From Pseudomonadota bacterium (GTDB lineage: Bacteria; Pseudomonadota; Alphaproteobacteria; Sphingomonadales; Sphingomonadaceae): a DNA stretch of 12,579 nt. Every line of letters starts with the position of its first letter. The first letter of the stretch is position 1. The stretch lies in NCBI GenBank assembly GCA_023433445.1, contig JAEZCS010000079.1:1-12579 (forward strand), in the 5' to 3' direction. Under the pieces are notes generated by a model, which had not been told where the DNA came from, ran no database searches, and saw only the letters and a list, made by a program, of their open reading frames with translations. Positions 6,287 through 12,579 of the stretch are shown in pieces. A program made the position numbers and the translations under genes.

Positions 6287-7480
6287 ATGACGCTTGCCAA
6301 TGCGACCACCGCGCCCGCCATGGCCGATCTTGTCGATCGGGCGGCGGCGCTCGTGCCGGTGCTGCGCGAACGGGCCGATGCCTGCGAGGCGGGCAACAAG
6401 GTGCCGGACGAAACCATCCGCGACTTTCAGGAGGCAGGCTTCTTCAAGATCCTGCAGCCCCGCCGCCACGGCGGATATGAGATGGACATCGAAACATTCT
6501 ATGCGGTGCAGATGAAGCTGGCCGAGGGGTGCATGTCGTCCGCCTGGGTGCTGGGCGTCGTCGCTGTGCACAACTGGCAGCTCGCGCTGTTCGACGCCAA
6601 GGCGCAGGAGGATGTGTGGGGCAAGGATGAAGCTACGCTCATCTCCTCTTCCTACATGCCGCGCGCGCAGGTGACGCCGGTCGAGGGCGGCTATCGCATC
6701 AGCGGGCGCTGGGGCTTTTCCAGCGGTGTCGACCATTGCGATTGGGCGTTTCTGGGCGGCCTGGTCAACGATCCCGAGACGGGCGAGCCGGACTTCTGGA
6801 CATTCCTGGTCCCTCGGGCCGATTTCAAGGTGCTGTCGATCTGGAACACGATCGGGCTGGGCGGCACGGGCAGCCATGACGTGACGGTGGAGGACGCCTA
6901 TGTGCCTGCCTACCGCACGCATCGGTCCAAGGATGGCTTTGCCTCCACCAACCCCGGCGCAAAGGTCAATCCCGCGCCGCTTTACAAGCTGCCGTTCGGG
7001 CAGGTGTTCGTGCGGGCCGTATCCTCGTCATCGATCGGGGCGCTTCAGGGTGCGCTGGACAGCTTCATCGAAAAGGGCGCCAAGCGCAGGAGCGCCAATA
7101 GCGGGGCAAGCGCGTCGGCCGACCCCGATGTGCAGATGGTGATCGCCGAAACCCGCGTGGCGATTGACGAGATGAAGACCATCCTGTTCCGCAACTTCGA
7201 GCACCTCACTGAAAAGGCGCGCGCGGGGGAGCAGGCGGATCTGGAAACCCGGCTGCACTATCGGTTCCAGTCGGCGCAGATTTCCGGCCGCTGCTGCGCG
7301 CTGATCGCCCGCATCTTCGCAGCGAGCGGCGCGGAGGCCATTTATCGCGGCAACCCGATCGCCCGCGCCTTTTGCGACATTCATGCCGGACGCGCGCATG
7401 TCGCCAACAATCCGGGCGTCGTCGGCCGCAATTTCGGCGGCGTCCTGCTGGGCGCGCCGAACGGCGACAGCTTCATCTAA
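6287..7480 (+). CDS. HsaA-like flavin-dependent monooxygenase, oxygenase component
   Basis: This 397-residue protein has the acyl-CoA-dehydrogenase fold of group D two-component flavin monooxygenases. Such enzymes use reduced flavin from a separate reductase to hydroxylate a phenol ortho to its OH. Features include the N-terminal helical domain with DETIRDFQEAGFFKILQP at 41-58, the signature GRWGFSSGVDHCDWAFLGG at 140-158, and the C-terminal active-site segment FCDIHAGRAHVANNP with H366 and H371. These fit HsaA (3-HSA monooxygenase of steroid ring A breakdown) better than acyl-CoA dehydrogenases. ATG 6287 has a strong AAGGAGAGG ribosome site. It follows the dioxygenase by 17 bases and precedes the Rieske gene by 17 bases, so the pair forms the expected hydroxylation plus meta-cleavage module. 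No HsaB-like flavin reductase is present in the window; it must be elsewhere. Confidence 0.9.
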   Translation: MTLANATTAPAMADLVDRAAALVPVLRERADACEAGNKVPDETIRDFQEAGFFKILQPRRHGGYEMDIETFYAVQMKLAEGCMSSAWVLGVVAVHNWQLALFDAKAQEDVWGKDEATLISSSYMPRAQVTPVEGGYRISGRWGFSSGVDHCDWAFLGGLVNDPETGEPDFWTFLVPRADFKVLSIWNTIGLGGTGSHDVTVEDAYVPAYRTHRSKDGFASTNPGAKVNPAPLYKLPFGQVFVRAVSSSSIGALQGALDSFIEKGAKRRSANSGASASADPDVQMVIAETRVAIDEMKTILFRNFEHLTEKARAGEQADLETRLHYRFQSAQISGRCCALIARIFAASGAEAIYRGNPIARAFCDIHAGRAHVANNPGVVGRNFGGVLLGAPNGDSFI

Positions 7481-7497
7481 ACGGAAGGGAGGACAGC

Positions 7498-8577
7498 ATG
7501 GCGAAGACAGCCGAATATGGCCTGGGCGAACTGACTTTCCCCCGAGGCTGGTTCATGGTCGCGATAGCCGACGAGGTGACGCAGCAGCCGCAGCCCGTCC
7601 GCTTCTTCGGACAGGACATGGCGCTCTATCGCGGCAAGAGCGGGCGCGTGGTGCTGATGAATGCCTATTGCCCGCACATGCGCGTCAACATCGCGCGCAA
7701 CAGCACATCCTATGTCGTGCGCGACGGCAATCAGGTGGAGGGCGATTCCATCCGCTGCCCCGCCCATGGCTGGCGCTTCACGCCCGAGGGGCAGTGCGAC
7801 GATATTCCCTATTCGACGCACAAGATCCCCAAGGCCGCCTGCATCAAGTCGCACAAGGTCGTGGAAAAGGCAGGCTGCATCTGGATGTGGCATGACATGG
7901 AGGGGGGCGACCCCGACTATGACCTACCTGACTTCGCCGAATGGGACCGCACCGGCGAAGGATGGGTGCGGTGGAAAGTGGATCATCTGGGCACGCTGCC
8001 GATCCACCCGCAGGAAATCCTCGACAACATGACCGACTATGCGCATTTCTCGCCGGTCCATGGGTCGTCGGGCAATGTGTTTTTCGAGAATGAATTTGAT
8101 GGCCCGATCATGCGGCAGCGCTTTGCGTCGGGCCACCGCACGCTGGTGGATGGCAGCGCAATGCTGGAAACCGATACCTGGTACACCGGGCCGGGCATTC
8201 TGTTGTCCCGCATGGAGGGCAAGCATCCATCGCTGATGATGATCTGCAACACGCCGGTCGAGGATGGCGAGGTTCGCGTCTGGTTCGCGGTCATGGCGCA
8301 GACCGCCGCGAACGGTGAGGCAACGGAGGAAGATCGCGCCGTCGCCCGCGCCTATCATGAAGCGGGGCTCGCCGCCTTCTCCCAGGATTTCGAGCTATGG
8401 AAATATAAGGAGCCGGCGATCAACATCCTGCAGGTGCCCGACGATGGGCCGTTCCACAAGGGGCGGCTGTGGTATCGTCAATTCTACAACCCACGCGCCC
8501 GCGCGGATGAGATGCAGAAGCGGGTCAACGGCGTTCATACCACGGTGGACCTGCGAGGAACCAAGGCTGCGGCCTGA
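7498..8577 (+). CDS. Rieske non-haem iron oxygenase, KshA-like
   Basis: This 359-residue oxygenase component has an N-terminal Rieske [2Fe-2S] domain with ligands C58-P-H60 and C87-P-A-H90, and a C-terminal catalytic domain with the mononuclear iron ligands H183 and H188 in DNMTDYAHFSPVH and D297 in SQDFELWKYK. D180 is the usual electron-bridge aspartate. The spacing D-x2-H-x4-H, the late LWYRQFY and the overall length resemble KshA (3-ketosteroid 9-alpha-hydroxylase), whose reaction leads to opening of steroid ring B. Other single-component-oxygenase monooxygenases or demethylases are possible. ATG 7498 is chosen for its GGGAGGA site and because it starts just before the Rieske domain; the open frame back to 7372 lies inside the previous gene. 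It is the last gene of the operon before a terminator. A KshB-type reductase is not in the window. Confidence 0.9.
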   Translation: MAKTAEYGLGELTFPRGWFMVAIADEVTQQPQPVRFFGQDMALYRGKSGRVVLMNAYCPHMRVNIARNSTSYVVRDGNQVEGDSIRCPAHGWRFTPEGQCDDIPYSTHKIPKAACIKSHKVVEKAGCIWMWHDMEGGDPDYDLPDFAEWDRTGEGWVRWKVDHLGTLPIHPQEILDNMTDYAHFSPVHGSSGNVFFENEFDGPIMRQRFASGHRTLVDGSAMLETDTWYTGPGILLSRMEGKHPSLMMICNTPVEDGEVRVWFAVMAQTAANGEATEEDRAVARAYHEAGLAAFSQDFELWKYKEPAINILQVPDDGPFHKGRLWYRQFYNPRARADEMQKRVNGVHTTVDLRGTKAAA

Positions 8578-8599
8578 ACCACTCTTTAGCTGACGGATC

Positions 8600-8633
8600 A
8601 GCGGCGGAGCGCCCTCTGGGGTTCTCCGCCGCT
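8600..8633 (+). terminator. Rho-independent-like terminator after the Rieske gene
   Basis: AGCGGCGGAG (8600-8609) pairs perfectly with CTCCGCCGCT (8624-8633) around a 14-base loop, followed by TTCGTGT. It begins 23 bases after the stop codon. The strong GC stem fits the end of the three-gene operon, though the T-run is short. Confidence 0.75.
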
Positions 8634-8654
8634 TTCGTGTCAGCACCTCCAAAT

Positions 8655-8695
8655 TTGATGCGCGTCAATTTGTTCGGCCTAAGTAAGTATATACT
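8655..8695 (+). promoter_or_regulatory. FNR/FixK-type box and class II-like promoter of the BVMO gene
   Basis: TTGAT-GCGC-GTCAA at 8655-8668 fits TTGAY-N4-RTCAA. A strong -10, TATACT (5 of 6 to TATAAT), lies at 8690-8695, 33.5 bases from the box centre, within one base of class II FNR spacing. Transcription would begin near 8702. The -35 position reads AATTTG, a poor match, consistent with dependence on the activator. Confidence 0.65.
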
Positions 8696-8701
8696 CACTT
8701 A
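8680..8701. promoter_or_regulatory. 22-bp near-perfect palindrome over the -10, TetR-type operator
   Basis: The left half TAAGTAAGTAT (8680-8690) and right half ATACTCACTTA (8691-8701) match in 10 of 11 symmetric pairs; the only mismatch is 8685/8696. Length, AT-rich centre and AGTNAGTATATACT-like core are typical of TetR-family operators. It covers the -10 hexamer and the predicted start, so bound repressor would block the promoter. No TetR gene is in the window. Confidence 0.65.
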
Positions 8702-8750
8702 TCGAGCGACCCGGCGTTTTTGCTGTGGCGCAACCAAGAGAGGAGCGAAG

Positions 8751-10694
8751 ATGAACGCGCACAGCAAGCTACACCCGGCGACCACATGCCCCCTGCCTGT
8801 CACGGATCATGACGGCCTACGCAGGGCTTTGCAGGACGCCAACCTGCCCACCCTGCTGATGGTCTACACGACCTATGCGCAGGACCGCGCCTATCTGGAC
8901 AGCTTCGCGCCCTACCTCACGGGCATCTATACGGCGGAGGCGCCGTCCAGCGTGCCCGATGCCATGGCGCAGGATCTGCGTAACAAGCTGTTCGCGCTGC
9001 TGACCAACCCGACGCCGCCCGTGGAACGCCCGATCGAACCTGAACTGCTGCGGCGGATGATGAGCGTCAGCGTCGGTGAGGATGTCGATCCTACGATCAT
9101 GCCGGTGCTCTACGACCAGATGGGCTTTGAACGCCCGGTGCCGCGCAAGGACATGCCCGGCCGCGTCCACCCACCAGCAGGCTTTCGCGTACTGGTGATC
9201 GGCGGCGGCATGACGGGCATCGCCGCAGGGATCAAGCTGGGCGAAGCGGGCTATGACTATACGATCATCGAGAAGAACCCTGACCTGGGCGGTACATGGC
9301 TGGAAAACCGCTATCCCGGCGTCGGCGTCGATACGCCCAGCCACTTCTATTCCTACTCCTTCGAACTGAACCCGGACTGGAGCAGCTACCATCCCAAGGG
9401 ACCGGAGATTCACCGTTACCTGACTGGCGTTGCCGATAAATATGGCATCCGCGATCATGTGCAGTTCGGGACAAAGGTGCTCGCTGTCCGCTGGAGCGAT
9501 GCGGAGAGCAACTGGCACGTCACCTTGCAGGATGTGAAGACCGGTGCGGAACGGGTGGAAGTGGTCAACGCGGTGCTGCTCGCCCATGGCGTGCTCAATC
9601 GCTGGTCCTTCCCCAACATTCCGGGCCTGGACAGCTTCAAGGGCCCCAAGATGCACACCGCCGGATGGGACCCGGACATGGACCTCACCGGAAAGCGCGT
9701 GGCGGTGATCGGCACCGGTGCCAGCGCCGCCCAGCTCGCCCCCGCTATCGCTGACAAGGTTTCCAGCCTCGTCATCTTCCAGCGGTCGAAGCACTGGGTG
9801 CTGAACAATCCCGACATCGCCATGCCGGTCAATGACAATATCCATTTCGCCCTGCGCAACATTCCGCATTACAAGGAATGGTTTCGCTTCCGGGTTTACT
9901 GGTTCACCGGTGACGGGCTCTATGGCAATGTGAAGAAGGACGAGAGCTGGCCCAACCAGGACGTCTCCATCTCGGCCCAGAATGACGGCGCGCGCAGCTA
10001 TGCTCTGCAATATATTCATCACAAGCTGGCGGGCCGACCCGACCTGATCGAAAAGATCGTTCCCGACTATCCGATTTTCGGCAAGCGCATCGTGCTGGAC
10101 GCGGACGGCGGATGGCTCGACACGTTGGTGAAGCCCAATGTCACGCTGGAAACCGACCCGATCGACCATGTCGAAGAGCATGCGGTCGTCACCAGGAGCG
10201 GCAAGCGCTACGAAGTCGATGTGATCGCGCTGGCCACCGGCTTTGAGCTGGCGCCCGCCCTCGGACCGCTCAAGGTCTATGGCCGGAACGGCTGCGATCT
10301 GGCGGCGGCATGGGGCATGGACGAGGCGCGCGCCTATCTGGGCGTGATGGCCCCCGCCTATCCCATCTTCTTCATGACGCTTGGGCCGAACAGTGCGCCC
10401 AATCATGCAGCAGGCGTCAACATGGTTCTGGAAGCGCAGATCCACTATATCGTCGAGGCGCTGGACAAGATCGTGGCCGCTGGCGGCAAGGCGATCGAGC
10501 CGACCGAACAGGCCTATCTCGATTGGAACGAGAAGGTTGACGAGCAGATGAAGCAGATGGTGTGGACCCACCCCAAGGCCAAGAGCTATTATCTGAACAG
10601 CAAGGGCCGCAACTATGTGTCCTGCCCGTTCAAGCTGGCGGATTATTGGAGCTGGACGCGCAATCCTGATCCGGGGGCGATGATCATTTCCTGA
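8751..10694 (+). CDS. Type I Baeyer-Villiger monooxygenase, 4-hydroxyacetophenone-monooxygenase-like
   Basis: This 647-residue flavoprotein inserts one O2 atom next to a ketone, using FAD and NADPH. It has an N-terminal extension of about 140 residues (TLLMVYTTYAQDRAYLDSF early on), as in the HAPMO group. The FAD Rossmann motif GGGMTG follows at 151-156, with DLGGTWLENRYPGVGVD at 178-194. The type I BVMO fingerprint FxGxxxHxxxW is present at 296-306 (F296, G298, H302, W306), and the NADPH Rossmann motif GTGASA at 321-326. Total length agrees with HAPMO (about 640) rather than the shorter cyclohexanone group. ATG 8751 has a GAGGAG site upstream; the frame back to 8637 crosses the promoter and operator and is not used. 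It has its own promoter and terminator. In a steroid route it could oxidise a side-chain or ring ketone; an aryl ketone is the alternative. Confidence 0.92.
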   Translation: MNAHSKLHPATTCPLPVTDHDGLRRALQDANLPTLLMVYTTYAQDRAYLDSFAPYLTGIYTAEAPSSVPDAMAQDLRNKLFALLTNPTPPVERPIEPELLRRMMSVSVGEDVDPTIMPVLYDQMGFERPVPRKDMPGRVHPPAGFRVLVIGGGMTGIAAGIKLGEAGYDYTIIEKNPDLGGTWLENRYPGVGVDTPSHFYSYSFELNPDWSSYHPKGPEIHRYLTGVADKYGIRDHVQFGTKVLAVRWSDAESNWHVTLQDVKTGAERVEVVNAVLLAHGVLNRWSFPNIPGLDSFKGPKMHTAGWDPDMDLTGKRVAVIGTGASAAQLAPAIADKVSSLVIFQRSKHWVLNNPDIAMPVNDNIHFALRNIPHYKEWFRFRVYWFTGDGLYGNVKKDESWPNQDVSISAQNDGARSYALQYIHHKLAGRPDLIEKIVPDYPIFGKRIVLDADGGWLDTLVKPNVTLETDPIDHVEEHAVVTRSGKRYEVDVIALATGFELAPALGPLKVYGRNGCDLAAAWGMDEARAYLGVMAPAYPIFFMTLGPNSAPNHAAGVNMVLEAQIHYIVEALDKIVAAGGKAIEPTEQAYLDWNEKVDEQMKQMVWTHPKAKSYYLNSKGRNYVSCPFKLADYWSWTRNPDPGAMIIS

Positions 10695-10715
10695 GCTTCG
10701 CCAGAATAGACAGAG

Positions 10716-10745
10716 GGGCCTGGTCCATTCGGACTGGGCCCTTTT
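10716..10745 (+). terminator. Rho-independent terminator after the BVMO gene
   Basis: GGGCCTGGTCC (10716-10726) pairs with GGACTGGGCCC (10731-10741), with two G-U pairs in RNA, around the 4-base loop ATTC. It is followed by TTTT (10742-10745). The stem starts 22 bases after the stop codon and is a standard intrinsic terminator. Confidence 0.88.
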
Positions 10746-10760
10746 CATTTACACCAGGTG

Positions 10761-10901
10761 TCAATCTTCATCGATCAATATCCGCGCCGCCGCACCTTCG
10801 CTGTCATCGAACTGACCATTGCGCAAAGCCCAGAAAAAGGCCGCGAGGCCCAGCAGGCCGAGGAACAATGCGATCGGGATCAATAGGCCAAGGCCTGTCA
10901 T
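10761..10901 (-). CDS. ccoS: cbb3-type cytochrome oxidase assembly protein CcoS
   Basis: A small gene of 46 residues on the minus strand. It begins MTGLGLLIPIALFLGLLGLAA, a single membrane helix, continues FFWALRNGQFDDSEG and ends in ILIDED. The pattern of one helix followed by FxWALRxGQFDD is the hallmark of CcoS (FixS). This protein is needed to mature cbb3 cytochrome c oxidase, the high-affinity terminal oxidase used at low oxygen. Its ATG overlaps the TGA of ccoI by four bases (ATGA, 10898-10901), the usual ccoI-ccoS coupling. It is the last gene of the cluster in this direction; the BVMO terminator lies just beyond its stop, so the two transcripts converge. Confidence 0.93.
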   Translation of the reverse strand: MTGLGLLIPIALFLGLLGLAAFFWALRNGQFDDSEGAAARILIDED

Positions 10902-12579
10902 TTTGCCGCTCCTTTGAGGCGCAGGGCGTTGGCGATCACAATGAGCGACGATGTAGACATGGCGATCGCGGCGACCAGCGGCGTGACCTTCCCCGACACG
11001 GCCAGCGGCACCGCCAGCACATTATAGCCTATGGCGAGCGCGAAATTCTGCTTCACCACCTTGATCGTCCGGCGTGCCGCCCGAACAGTCTCCACCACCG
11101 GCGTCAGCCTGTCGCCCAGGAACACGGCATCGGCGGTCAGCTGGCTCGCATCGCTGGCAGAGGCCGGGGCCATGCTGGCATGACCCGCCGCCAGCGCCGG
11201 GCCGTCATTCAGCCCGTCGCCGACCATCAGCACCTTCTCACCTCGCGCCTGCAAGCGCGCGATCAGCGCCAGCTTGTCCGCGGGACGCAGTTGTCCGATC
11301 GCGGTCGTGCCGGTCTCGCGCGCAATCTCCTCCAGTGCTTCGGTGCGGTCGCCGCTGGCGATCAGCGTCTGAAGACCCATCGCCCGAAGCGCCGCCAGCG
11401 TTTCTGCCGCATCAGGGCGGAGCGCATCGCTGAAGCGAAGCAGCGTGGCATGGTCGCCGCGTCGATATTCGCTCGCCAGGCCGAAAAGGCTGACGATGCT
11501 GCGCGGCCGAGCGAGCGACACGGGGAGCCCTTCATGATCGGCGAACAGGCCCTCGCCCGGAACCTCGCGGATCTGGTCGAGGGCAGCGGGAACCACCTGC
11601 CGACTTTCCAACGCCAGCCGAAGCGCGTCGCTTAAGGGATGCCGCGATGCTCTTGCCAGCGCCAGCAGGATCGACTGATCCTCAGGCCCCAAGCGCTCCA
11701 GCCCCTGCGGCACCGGGCGGCCAAGCGTCAGCGTGCCGGTCTTGTCGAACAGCGCTTCGCTCACCTCGGCCAGTCGCTCGAGTGCCGACCCGTCCTTCAC
11801 CAGCACGCCGCGCCGCATCAGCGCGCCGCATGCGACGATCTGCGCCGCCGGGACAGCGAGGCCAAGCGCGCAGGGGCAGGTGATCAGCAGCACGGCGACG
11901 GCAATCAGCAGCGCCTGATGTGCGCCCGCGCCCGCGATCATCCAGCCTGCAAAAGATAGCGCGGCGAGCAGGTGGACGCAGGGCGCATAGTAGCGTGCGG
12001 CACGATCGGCGATCTGGACGTAGCGGGACTTGCCCTGCCCTGCTTCCTCCATCAACCGCGCAATGTCGGCAATGACTGTGTCGGCTCCCGCCGCAGTCAC
12101 TTCGACGGTGATCGGGCCTTCGATATTCATCGCCCCCGCCTGCACGGCGTCCCCAGGCCGGACGCGGACCGGCGCGCTCTCGCCGGTGAGGAAGGCAAGA
12201 TCGATCCCACTTTCGCCTTCCATGACGCGGCCATCAGCCGCGAGCCGTTCGCCCGCAGCGACCAGCATGCGCATGCCGGGGCGCAGCGCACTGGCCGCGA
12301 TCCACTGGCTGCGGCCGTCCTTGTCGAGGACCAACGCACCGGGCGCGGTCTGCTTGAGCAAGGCCGCGACGCCCGCGCGCGCCCGTCCGCGCATCATGCT
12401 GTCGAGGCAGCGTCCCGCCAGCAGGAAGAAGAGCAGCATCACCGCTCCATCGAACCAGGCATGTTCGCCGCCGACGATGGTTTCGAACAGGCTCATGGCG
12501 GTCGTCAGCAGCACACCGATGCTGATCGGCACGTCCATGTTCGTCCGCCCCTGCCGCAACGCCGCCCAGGCGGAACGGA
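10898..12579 (-). CDS. ccoI: CcoI (FixI) Cu+-translocating P-type ATPase, C-terminal part (runs off right edge)
   Basis: A P1B-type copper ATPase that supplies copper to cbb3 oxidase during assembly, in the inner membrane. About 560 residues are visible; the metal-binding N-terminal domain and first helices lie past the right edge. The visible part starts ..RSAWAALRQGRTNMDVPISIGV, typical of this family. It continues with the actuator motif TGES (about 12176-12187), the membrane metal site CPC (11870-11878) in LLITCPCALGLAVP, and the phosphorylated aspartate in DKTGTLT (about 11729-11749). The nucleotide-domain HP pair in SRHPLSDAL, the hinge GDGLNDGPAL and the final helices follow, ending RLKGAAK. 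The assignment to CcoI rather than CopA rests on the directly overlapping ccoS. A TTG at 12559 is internal, not a start. The ccoNOPQ and ccoGH genes would be expected upstream, beyond the window. Confidence 0.93.
   Translation of the reverse strand, partial: RSAWAALRQGRTNMDVPISIGVLLTTAMSLFETIVGGEHAWFDGAVMLLFFLLAGRCLDSMMRGRARAGVAALLKQTAPGALVLDKDGRSQWIAASALRPGMRMLVAAGERLAADGRVMEGESGIDLAFLTGESAPVRVRPGDAVQAGAMNIEGPITVEVTAAGADTVIADIARLMEEAGQGKSRYVQIADRAARYYAPCVHLLAALSFAGWMIAGAGAHQALLIAVAVLLITCPCALGLAVPAAQIVACGALMRRGVLVKDGSALERLAEVSEALFDKTGTLTLGRPVPQGLERLGPEDQSILLALARASRHPLSDALRLALESRQVVPAALDQIREVPGEGLFADHEGLPVSLARPRSIVSLFGLASEYRRGDHATLLRFSDALRPDAAETLAALRAMGLQTLIASGDRTEALEEIARETGTTAIGQLRPADKLALIARLQARGEKVLMVGDGLNDGPALAAGHASMAPASASDASQLTADAVFLGDRLTPVVETVRAARRTIKVVKQNFALAIGYNVLAVPLAVSGKVTPLVAAIAMSTSSLIVIANALRLKGAAK

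Noticed and set aside
7372..7497. N-terminal extension of the Rieske oxygenase
   Set aside because: It lies inside the HsaA-like gene in another frame, is arginine-rich, and the ATG at 7498 has a strong ribosome site directly before the Rieske domain.
8637..8750. Earlier start for the BVMO
   Set aside because: The extension would cross the FNR-type box, the -10 and the palindromic operator; ATG 8751 has a GAGGAG site.
8817..10748. Long 643-codon open frame on the minus strand
   Set aside because: It lies opposite the BVMO gene, which carries clear FAD, NADPH and BVMO motifs. The antisense frame has no domain pattern and reads through the BVMO terminator; it is a shadow of high-GC codon use.
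10868..11635. 255-codon open frame on the plus strand
   Set aside because: It lies opposite ccoI, whose P-type ATPase motifs are unmistakable. The product is rich in R, Q and H with no recognisable motif.
1..12579. CRISPR array, IS element, tRNA or rRNA
   Set aside because: No regularly spaced repeats, transposase motifs with terminal repeats, or tRNA/rRNA-like sequence were seen on reading both strands.

Overview
The window looks like a chromosomal piece from a sphingomonad-type alphaproteobacterium (Sphingobium/Novosphingobium-like). This is an inference from a TonB-dependent receptor next to oxygenase genes, moderately high GC, alphaproteobacterial cbb3-oxidase assembly genes (ccoI, ccoS), and the overall gene style. 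No rRNA, tRNA, insertion sequence or CRISPR array was seen.

Layout, left to right. (1) 1-1388, minus: the N-terminal part of a TonB-dependent outer-membrane receptor that runs off the left edge. (2) 1564-2463, minus: a luciferase-like monooxygenase-family oxidoreductase. (3) 2801-3679, plus: a tandem VOC (glyoxalase/dioxygenase-fold) protein with two complete metal-ligand sets. (4) 3865-4361, plus: a 38-residue one-helix membrane microprotein whose stop codon overlaps the TTG start of a group II truncated haemoglobin. (5) 4396-5082, minus: an uncharacterised protein that may be a diverged VOC protein, convergent with the globin across a shared hairpin. (6) 5352-8577, plus: a compact three-gene operon of an HsaC-like extradiol dioxygenase, an HsaA-like flavin monooxygenase and a KshA-like Rieske oxygenase, closed by a terminator. 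(7) 8751-10694, plus: a Baeyer-Villiger monooxygenase of the 4-hydroxyacetophenone-monooxygenase type, with its own promoter and terminator. (8) 10761-12579, minus: ccoS and the C-terminal part of ccoI, the tail of a cbb3 oxidase cluster that lies beyond the right edge.

Functionally the middle is an O2-dependent catabolic locus. Ring hydroxylation (Rieske), phenol ortho-hydroxylation (HsaA-like), catechol meta-cleavage (HsaC-like) and ketone-to-ester oxidation (BVMO) together resemble aerobic steroid or bile-acid degradation by the 9,10-seco route, with the TonB receptor as possible importer. Substrate is inference; estrogens or another polycyclic are alternatives. The reductase partners (HsaB, KshB) and the HsaD-type hydrolase are not in the window.

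The most notable signal is regulatory. Four sites fitting TTGAY-N4-RTCAA, the FNR/FixK/DNR-type box, occur at 3803, 5154, 5285 and 8655. All four lie in non-coding DNA upstream of genes (microprotein-globin, the uncharacterised minus-strand gene, the hsaC-hsaA-Rieske operon, the BVMO). At three of them a -10-like hexamer sits at the spacing of a class II FNR promoter (box centred near -41.5). The BVMO promoter additionally carries a 22-bp near-perfect palindrome across its -10, typical of a TetR-family operator. This suggests that the oxygenases, a haemoglobin and possibly the neighbouring cbb3 oxidase genes form an oxygen- (or NO-) responsive regulon, so that O2-consuming catabolism is tied to microaerobic conditions.
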